From: Hemicentrotus pulcherrimus
Lineage: Eukaryota > Echinodermata > Echinoidea > Camarodonta > Strongylocentrotidae
Assembly: GCA_003118195.1 (NCBI GenBank)
Contig: BEXV01000563.1
Location: 63,388 to 77,661, forward strand
Direction of reading: 5' to 3'
DNA: 14,274 nucleotides
The notes under the pieces are model-generated. The model was not told where the DNA came from. It was given only the letters and a program-made list of their open reading frames with translations, and did no database searches. Below are positions 9,008 through 14,274 of this stretch, in pieces. Position 1 is the first letter of the stretch. Every line of letters starts with the position of its first letter. The position numbers and the translations under genes were made by a program.

Positions 9008-9367
9008 TTTTGTAATGAACAGAATGAAACAGTTATACATCTGCTATGTGATTGTACGCATATTAAACGTATTTGGGGTAGGTTAGAACACGGGCTTAAT
9101 ACTGGAACCCGAAATAAATTAACATTTTCATTACAAGATAAATTATTTGGTTAAAAAGGTTCAAATAATTATGCATTGAATTGTATACTGATTGTGGTGC
9201 TACAGATGGTGTATACTTGCAAAATAAAGAAACAGTTGCCCGACTTTGATAATATTAGAATTTAGATTATAAATTACTTCAAAAACGAAAAGTATATTGC
9301 AAATTCGACTTGTAGAAATAATAAATTCACAAGAAAATGGTTACAATTCAGGAATTTGTTTACTTAA
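9008..9367 (+). pseudogene. LINE ORF2 fragment: CCHC knuckle and C-terminus
   Basis: This piece is hidden because it has no ATG and two stops. From 9008 it reads FCNEQNETVIHLLCDC and then THIKRIWGRLE (9056-9088), the ending of the C-terminal Cys-rich motif of L1-like ORF2 proteins. The partner cysteine before FC lies in the damaged stretch upstream and is not readable. The same frame goes on past TAA at 9152-9154 and TAG at 9263-9265 and finishes with KWLQFRNLFT and a natural-looking TAA at 9365-9367. The TAG sits where a Trp (TGG) could have been. Recognising this extends the coding relic about 280 bases beyond the longest visible ORF. Confidence 0.8.
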
Positions 9368-9555
9368 AATGATATTTTTTCTGTATCTGTTTTCCTTTCC
9401 ATGAGTGTCAGAAATGAATTATTGATTTGTTAGTTTTCTGTTAACTCAACAGTTCAACAATACTTGTATCTTGTAGAGCCAATTTTATTATGTTATAAAT
9501 GTAAATTACGTTGAATATATATTTGTCAATTTGTTTCAAATGAAAATCAATAAAA
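9368..9555 (+). other. LINE 3' UTR with polyadenylation signal
   Basis: An AT-rich tract follows the reconstructed ORF2 end and finishes with CAATAAAA, containing the AATAAA signal at 9549-9554. Immediately after it lies TCCCTGTGGAGGGA, a short inverted repeat that may belong to the flank. No long poly-A tail remains. Confidence 0.6.
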
Positions 9556-9779
9556 TCCCTGTGGAGGGAAAAATATGGAAACTGTTAAGTTTTGCCAGGT
9601 AAGTAGAATCCAATAAAGAAAAAAGTATATCTCGATGCAAGGGTGTCCTCGTGTCTAAGTCTACTATGTAAAGCAAGTCAATTATCTCGACCAACAGTTT
9701 CACTTCATGAACATAAACGAAGGAGTTAGTTTCATCTAATATCCCCAGCACTTAATATCTTTAAATATATCCTTGTCAA
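9556..9779. other. No supported gene
   Basis: Sequence between the LINE 3' end and the next retroposon-like tail. A - strand open frame (9536-9751) overlaps the LINE end and has no domain. Nothing else is visible. Confidence 0.5.
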
Positions 9780-9953
9780 CTCTGTCATTTAAAATGTTTT
9801 TATTTGTATTAAGCACATTTTAGCTCCTTTTCGCTCTGCTGTCTTTAATGATACAATTGCTTTATTAAAATAGTTTGTACACATCTTAAAGCAAACGCCT
9901 TTCCCTATCGGGGAGCGTTTTCTTGTGAACATAAAGATTGAGTTTGATTGATT
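9780..9953 (+). mobile_element. Possible LINE or SINE 3' tail with hairpin
   Basis: AAACGC (9893-9898) and GCGTTT (9915-9920) pair perfectly, and inside them CCC and GGG extend the stem around a TATC loop. Ten bases later ACATAAAG (9930-9937) resembles a polyadenylation signal, followed by ATTGAGTTTGATTGATTT with repeated TGATT units. A stem-loop, an ATAAAG motif and a short tandem tail in this order is the usual 3' end of several LINE and SINE families. The start at 9780 is approximate: no body or promoter is recognised upstream, so it would be a short 5'-truncated copy. Confidence 0.4.
9893..9920. repeat. Stem-loop of the putative retroposon tail
   Basis: A six-base perfect outer stem and a GC-rich inner stem with a four-base loop. 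In retroposons such hairpins are recognised by the reverse transcriptase; that role is inferred here. Confidence 0.6.
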
Positions 9954-9993
9954 TATCCTCACTTAGATAACCTTGCTACCTGATCGTTCATAG

Positions 9994-10241
9994 CAGTGAC
10001 GGAGCTTTGGGAAGTATGGGGCGCGTGTCCCCTCGCCATCCCCCCGAATGTAAAAAAGAGGTAGATAGGGAGATGAAACAAATATACAAACACGCAAACA
10101 CACACACACACACACACACGCACAAGCACACGCTCACTCACATGCGCACACGCACGCACACACACAGATGAAAATATCAACGTCTGGTCAAATCGAAATT
10201 CATCCCCAAGTCAGACTTGCGCCCTACTCCCTCCGTGACCG
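9994..10241. mobile_element. Candidate MITE-like element with imperfect terminal inverted repeats
   Basis: The left end reads CAGTGACGGAGC and continues to GAAGTATGGGGCGC. The reverse complement of the right end (10211-10241) reads CGGTCACGGAGG and continues to GAGTAGGGCGCAAGTC. Shared blocks in the same order are ACGGAG, AGTA, GGGCGC and GTC. CAGTG-CGGAG/CGTAG starts followed by G-rich sequence are common at ends of small non-autonomous DNA transposons in animals. The inside is C-rich and then a CA microsatellite; there is no coding capacity. No clear target-site duplication was found (left flank TTCATAG, right flank AACCTTAT), which weakens the call. Confidence 0.4.
10089..10166. repeat. 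(CA)n microsatellite with CG interruptions
   Basis: The pure CA run is at 10098-10119, and interrupted CA/CG units extend it on both sides. It produces long CV-rich open frames on the - strand that are not genes. It lies within the candidate inverted-repeat element. Confidence 0.9.
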
Positions 10242-11948
10242 AACCTTATTTATGCTATTATCTATTTTTTCATCTTTAAAGTTAATAAACCTTGCAAAGC
10301 ACTTTCACCTTTAGTCCAAAAACGAGGATGCAATTTTGATGTAAATCTATCTAATTGATGATTTTAATAATGTCCTTGTAATACGTTGTCAAACAAATCT
10401 GCTATTCATGCTCACACTTTTTCAACAGAAAAGGAAAATAATTGTAATCAATTTCCTACTTGTTATACGATCATAATATCCTTACTTAAAATCGAAATCA
10501 CATAATCCTAAAACAGCTTTGAATGGGGTGACATTGATAAAAGATAAATACTTAACATACCTAAATGCAAAGAAAGAAGAAAATCCCAGAACAATATTAT
10601 TGATGGCTAGACGAGTATGGAAATGATAACTGTAAAGTTGTTTACTGCTAATTTTGAAGAAGAAAAACATGGTGATGGTGAACCTTGCTAAAGAGGATGG
10701 AGCACCACAAGCACAGTTTATGGTATCTTTGAAATTAATCAGTGATTATTAAGAAAAGGGATTCGTATGTATTTAACATAATTGCTAGGTTAAGCTTTGA
10801 TTCATTCTTAATTCATTCTAATAACAACTGTAATCTGGACCATCACATATTTTGCCCATCAATTCCCAACGAATATCTATTTAAAAAAAAAACACTTACT
10901 CGTCCAAATAAGTTTCTAGACGGAAACGCTTATGTGCTTTATTACCCTCAGCGTCAAATCAAGTCACAATAAAAACCTAACATAATTACTTCTGTCCTAA
11001 GCACATATTTTTATAGCATTCATGTTAACTGAAGGGCTATTCATAGACGTGTTAATCCAGTCGTTCTCAGACGATCCTTTCTCACCTTTCTAAAGACTCC
11101 CTCCAAACGTGTTTCCGCCAAGCTAGATATTCAAGGACTGGTGCATAGGGGTTGCTATAAGTCATCCTATTCTATCATCGCGATGCAAACAAGTTTTAAG
11201 AATGAAATAAAACCACAGATTTCTTGGAGAATTGCTTCCTGGGTGTAAAGGGAAAGTGGGTCCCATTTGCATCTCAAATTTAACCACAAAATGTGACCAT
11301 AATTACTTAAAACGGATGGCTTTGTAACGTGGAAAAGATCAAGGTTGAAAATGAATTTGTGGATGATTTTATTTTGTTATAATGGCGGTCCTGTTTGTTG
11401 ATTAGTATAAAGTAACGCATGAACTAAGGGTTGAATGCCCGATGGGTTTGTATCTCAATATGCCTCGAACGCTACTCTTGATGGATGTTTTATCATGTTT
11501 ATGTTTAATAGACTTCATTACAAATCTTTAACAATAACGAAATTACAAATTTGTTAGAGGATATTTTGTAATGCTTTTCATTTTGATGGAATTGCGTTCT
11601 ATCGACTTGAATACGACGACGAATGGTACTATTTTCATAACTTGATATGAGGATACTGCAAGAACCTGAAGGAAAACAAATAATTCTAATGCAGACAAGT
11701 TTATAATTTTCTTTCAAAGACGATTACAATCACTTCCGAATAATCAAATCAAGGGTAATTTAAATAACCTATTGTATGTTCCGTAGAAATCATGTTCGGC
11801 TTATGTAATATACCGTTGCAACGTTCTATTGCATAATGTGACGAACAAGGCAATATAAATTTCCTTAGGTTAACTTTTCGAAAGAAAACAAATTTCGATA
11901 GAATTTTTATTTCATGAAAGAATATAATGAAAATAATACCTGACATTC
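10242..11948. other. No supported gene in 1.7 kb
   Basis: AT-rich sequence with only short open frames (for example 10482-10670 on -, 10742-10972 on +, 11505-11717 on - and 11749-11952 on -). None starts with a convincing ATG and none shows a domain or good splice boundaries. No repeat or regulatory element could be recognised by eye. Confidence 0.55.
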
Positions 11949-12302
11949 TCAAGATTCAGGCAATCTCCTTTTCTCAGTTTCTTTACCAATTGAGAAGAAG
12001 AAAGAAGAAAGATTGCAAGATATTAAGGATACGTTCTGAACTGCCCCTAAGAAGACGGGATGGATATCTTTTAAAAAACATTCAACCTCTTTAAGGCTTC
12101 TCGGCCATTCCCCCTCCTTTAATGGATGGGTGAAGAAGAAGACCTTAAAATCGCTCTCTTTGATGTCAGTAATTGGGGTTTTGTTACGAGTGTGACATCG
12201 GTTAGCAGTCATAGCAAGCCAGTCATTCAGCACACCTGGCTCCACAATAGAGGCACTGCGGATAATTACCCACAAAGTCGCTTTTTTAACTGCATTGCTA
12301 CT
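11949..12302 (-). other. Unassigned open frame, possible exon
   Basis: An open frame of about 117 codons on the - strand with a protein-like, charged composition, for example EPGVLNDWLAMTANRCHTR and TPITDIKESDFKVFFF. Possible splice signals are a CCGCAG acceptor ending at 12256 and a TTG then GTAAAG donor at 11986, which would give an exon of 269 bases. The last third (about 11986-12030) is a pyrimidine-rich string, which fits intron sequence better than exon. The + strand is also open in register over 12126-12275, so the strand is undecided. No family is recognised. Confidence 0.22.
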
Positions 12303-12395
12303 TTGCTACAAAAACTAGAGTATAATCGAGATCGTAGTAATACATTCTTTGATTCTATTTTCGTCACCCCGTCTCTCCCTCCCAGTTTTTTTTAA
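12126..12395 (+). other. Unassigned ATG-started ORF of 89 codons
   Basis: A + strand frame starts at ATG with a GATGGGT context and begins MGEEEDLKIALFDVSNWG. It ends at TAA after a Pro/Ser/Phe-rich tail encoded by a pyrimidine-rich tract, which looks non-coding. It overlaps the - strand frame in exact codon register, so one of the two may be a mirror of the other. No domain, promoter or polyadenylation signal was seen. Confidence 0.2.
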
Positions 12396-12853
12396 ATCTG
12401 TTATCTATTCTTCTTCTTCTTCATGTGTTTTGTACATGTAGGTTGTCACTTTTATATAGTTTGGGGAAAGTAAGTATCGCCGAAAGGGTTCATTTAAAGT
12501 AAAGTAAAAGACGAAAAATTGTGAGGAGGGCAAAATAAAGGATATGGTTTGGCTTATAAGCTTGATTGAAAAGAAATCGCGTTAAACGTTTCCTCTTTAT
12601 GAACGGGCTGTCAAGCCGTTTTGGAAGAGGAATGAGGGAGGGGTAAAAAAGATGTATAAGAAAGGAGTGGATATAGATGGGGGCAAGGCGAGTGGAGGGT
12701 GATGAACACCCTCTGATGAATAAGAAGATTAAAGGTGACAAGTGGATGTTTTAAGACCTTAATATCAGGGTCTTACAAGAGAAACCTGAAATGACTGACG
12801 AGGAGTTTGGGAGGTTTCGTACATGTGTAAAGGAGTCGTCTCACCTTGAGCGG
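12396..12853. other. No supported gene
   Basis: Contains a short TTC run (about 12409-12422) and a purine-rich stretch at about 12600-12720 that opens a Ser/Pro/Leu-rich frame on the - strand. Nothing recognisable. Confidence 0.55.
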
Positions 12854-12854
12854 C

Positions 12855-12925
12855 ATTCCTAGAGGCTGCAGATGAGGCGTGGAGGCCAACATTATAAGTG
12901 AGGTTGGAGGTTCGAATCTTGCGAC
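12855..12925 (+). repeat. Possible decayed tRNA-derived sequence (B-box-like motif)
   Basis: GGTTCGAATCT at 12907-12917 matches the pol III B box GGTTCGANTCC at 10 of 11 bases. The surrounding GGAGG-TTCGAAT-CTTGC can pair as a T-arm at four of five positions. No good A box and no seven-base anticodon loop lie upstream; CCAAC and GTTGG form a stem with a 12-base loop instead. It is not a functional tRNA; at most it is a remnant of a SINE head. Confidence 0.25.
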
Positions 12926-13132
12926 AAATGTCTCAAGTCCCACATCCTATGCAGCAAATAAATGGTCCTCTACTAATCAATAGCGATACAATTGAAGAGA
13001 GATATTCACTTAATTAAACGCCACCCAAACTTTCTCTGGTAAATTAAAGGCTGTAATCTATTTTCAGTTTCAATTGCAGTTTTCCCCCTTTTTTTTCTCC
13101 CCCATTCAGTGGCAAACGTTTAAACAATGGTT
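12926..13132. other. No supported gene
   Basis: Intergenic or intronic sequence with a pyrimidine-rich stretch at about 13078-13107 ending in CATTCAG. No ORF of interest. Confidence 0.5.
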
Positions 13133-13146
13133 GTAGCCATGGTAAC
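13133..13146 (+). promoter_or_regulatory. X-box (RFX-type binding site)
   Basis: GTAGCCATGGTAAC matches the metazoan X-box pattern GTNRCC, short spacer, RGYAAC in both half-sites with a two-base spacer. RFX factors bind such sites upstream of many ciliary genes. It lies 82 bases before an ATG in strong Kozak context (13229), a typical distance. Only the motif match is seen in the sequence; function is inferred. Confidence 0.45.
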
Positions 13147-13228
13147 AAATGAGAACTCCATATAAGAAATCGAACATGTTTTAGTCAAGTCTAGAGAGTC
13201 AATCCAGTTTATCGTTAGAAATAAAGCC

Positions 13229-13315
13229 ATGGACGTGGATCGGTGCTTCTCCATCTTGTCCATTTGCCAAATCGCTAATGTGTCGTCTGCTCGTTTCTAT
13301 AGAAACCAAATATGA
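13229..13315 (+). other. Possible first coding exon, 28 codons, downstream of the X-box
   Basis: GCCATGG gives a near-ideal animal start context at 13229. The frame runs 28 codons (MDVDRCFSILSICQIANVSS and eight more) to a TGA at 13313-13315, so it is either a short upstream ORF or an exon that must be spliced before the stop. Donor candidates inside it (GTGTCG at 13280 and GTTTCT at 13293) are weak; only the latter has the phase needed to join the candidate exon at 13492 in its long frame. A second ATG frame starts at 13312 and runs to 13599. No family is recognised. Confidence 0.25.
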
Positions 13316-13491
13316 CCGTTTTCGCGGGAAATAATGCATACCTAATCGTGTATTACTGCATTAAAACATCAACAATGTTAGGCGTAGGTTTGGTGATTTC
13401 AGTCACCTTTCCTGGGCCCTTCAGAACCATCTCCTACAACTCTCAAGGCGGACAGTCAAAGAAAAAACAACACATCTCCTTTTCTTGTCAG

Positions 13492-13640
13492 GTTTCTGTT
13501 TATCTCACAGTCGCAGAGGAAAATCATTCAAGGATTTGTTTTCGACCGAAAAAAAGTCAAAAGTTCGCGGAAGGGACCGTGCATGTTTTGAAATGGTAGG
13601 AAATCGTGCGAAAAAGCTGACAAAAGTCAATATCTACCAG
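13492..13640 (+). other. Candidate internal exon, 149 bases
   Basis: The segment is preceded by CTCCTTTTCTTGTCAG, a strong pyrimidine-rich splice acceptor, and followed by CAG then GTCAGT, a near-consensus donor. Between them one frame is fully open (in phase after one carried-over base) and encodes a basic, charged stretch including GKSFKDLFSTEKKSKVRGRD and AKKLTKVN. That frame stays open past the donor to 13712. The length is typical of an internal exon. No domain is recognised, and a second frame is open to 13599, so coding status is unproven. The position about 350 bases after an X-box makes it part of the same hypothetical gene. Confidence 0.35.
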
Positions 13641-14247
13641 GTCAGTGGAGTTCTAGGTTTGACAGGTTTGGATAGGCTTCTGAGTGGGTCCCAATCGGCA
13701 GTGGAATCTTGAGGAGGATGACACCTTTGAAGGACGGCGACATACCGAGGATATTCAGCACAAATTAACTCTCTTACTGTAATCCAAGCGATTCAAATGC
13801 ATGGCATATTAAAAGACATGCGGTGTATTAGACATTCTTCCCCTTTTCTTCAGGTTATGCGGTTATCAGCCACGTTTCGCTCTTCTGCTTTAGATTTTAG
13901 TTTACGTTTGTCTGGCATTTACCTTATAATGATTGCATGGTAACAAAGGAAACATCTCTTCGAGTACATACAACTGGGTTACAAAGTAGACGTTCAGGCA
14001 AATTAAGCGGTATAGGTTTCCTTATCTCAAGTCATAATGTAAACGATTATCATTTCGATTACACAACATATTAATGAACTGTAGTACTAACAGGTAGCGG
14101 TCACAACGATGATCTTGGAACCGGGGGCCTGTCTAGGTTCGACATTTTATGAAGTTACCATACAACCCTAGATCTCTTGCCTTGACAAAGTTTGGTTCGT
14201 GGGCTAGATGGGAAAGAATTGACACGACTTTAGGTATTTGTTTGGGT
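13641..14247. other. No supported gene
   Basis: Apart from an open tail of the candidate exon frame (to 13712) and a half X-box at 13936-13947, there is nothing assignable. If the candidate exon is real this would be intron. Confidence 0.5.
13936..13947 (+). promoter_or_regulatory. Half X-box sharing a 12-mer with the first one
   Basis: CATGGTAACAAA occurs here and at 13138-13149. The right half-site GGTAAC is intact, but the left half (GATTGC) does not fit GTNRCC. It is possibly a weak RFX site or chance. Confidence 0.2.
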
Positions 14248-14274
14248 GGGGGGGGGGGGGGGGGGGGGGGGGGG
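14248..14274. repeat. Poly-G run at the right end
   Basis: Twenty-seven consecutive G residues finish the window, preceded by TTTGGGT. Together with the run at the left end this suggests an assembly or sequencing artefact. Confidence 0.9.

Larger units (their letters stand above)
7311..9555 (+). mobile_element. 5'-truncated, decayed L1/Tx1-type LINE (non-LTR retrotransposon)
   Basis: The segment keeps, in correct order, the C-terminal two thirds of an L1-like ORF2: reverse transcriptase motifs, the thumb and connector region, and the C-terminal region with a CCHC-type knuckle. A short 3' UTR ends in AATAAA (9549-9554) and a few A residues. Translation must switch frame four times (near 8204, 8285, 8629 and 9000) and passes in-frame stops at 7971 (TGA), 9152 (TAA) and 9263 (TAG). 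No endonuclease domain or ORF1 is seen upstream. The copy is therefore dead on arrival or long decayed. 5' truncation is the usual outcome of target-primed reverse transcription. No target-site duplication could be identified by eye. Clade assignment (L1/Tx1-like) rests on overall motif style and is likely but not proven. Confidence 0.9.

Noticed and set aside
7250..9600. Target-site duplication flanking the LINE
   Set aside because: Sequences around the estimated 5' and 3' boundaries were compared and no convincing shared string was found.
9959..10180. - strand ORF rich in Cys and Val
   Set aside because: Direct translation product of the CA microsatellite.
12598..12620. Histone-type 3' stem-loop at GGGCTGTCAAGCCG
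   Set aside because: The stem is short and the loop and flanks do not match the histone consensus.
12855..12925. Functional tRNA gene
   Set aside because: Only a B-box-like motif and a partial T-arm; no A box, acceptor stem or proper anticodon arm.
1..14274. CRISPR array, phage, operon or other prokaryotic system
   Set aside because: No regularly spaced repeats, no clustered ORFs with ribosome binding sites and no prokaryotic protein families; composition and content are those of animal non-coding DNA.

Overview
The window looks like non-coding, AT-rich DNA from a metazoan, most likely a marine invertebrate. Five observations point that way: long stretches without sustained ORFs, several microsatellites, no bacterial-style operon structure, a decayed L1/Tx1-type LINE, and retroposon-like tails of a kind often seen in marine invertebrate genomes. 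The assignment is an inference and the species cannot be named. Runs of G fill the first 16 and last 27 bases, so the window is probably a whole contig with artificial or low-complexity ends.

The only clearly recognisable protein-coding relic is a 5'-truncated L1-like non-LTR retrotransposon on the + strand (about 7311-9555). It carries the reverse transcriptase palm, thumb and connector regions and the C-terminal zinc-knuckle region of ORF2. They are spread over three reading frames with four frame changes and three premature stops, and the catalytic YADD motif reads NADD. It is followed by a second retroposon-like 3' tail (hairpin plus short tandem tail, about 9893-9953) and by a small candidate element with imperfect terminal inverted repeats (9994-10241). 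Positions 7311-10241 are therefore a cluster of mobile-element debris.

Left part (1-6350): mostly featureless AT-rich DNA with A-rich tracts, a TC microsatellite (3717-3787), a diverged repeat pair about 0.5 kb apart (4203-4324 and 4712-4843), and a GC- and CpG-richer block at about 4960-5990. That block has promoter-like signals (CCAAT and TATA on the - strand) and a short open segment at 4969-5073 that could be an exon on either strand. A GC-rich hairpin followed by a retroposon-like tail lies at 6353-6395.

Right part (10242-14247): largely featureless. Exceptions are a pair of in-register overlapping ORFs on opposite strands (11949-12395), an isolated pol III B-box-like motif (about 12902), and a possible gene 5' region at 13130-13640. 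The last has a perfect RFX-type X-box, an ATG in good Kozak context 82 bases downstream, and a segment bounded by a strong splice acceptor and a strong donor. No complete host gene, rRNA, tRNA, CRISPR array or prokaryotic system can be supported. No undescribed system is evident; the most useful leads are the X-box/exon candidate, the candidate inverted-repeat element, and the LINE reading frames that extend beyond the obvious ORFs.
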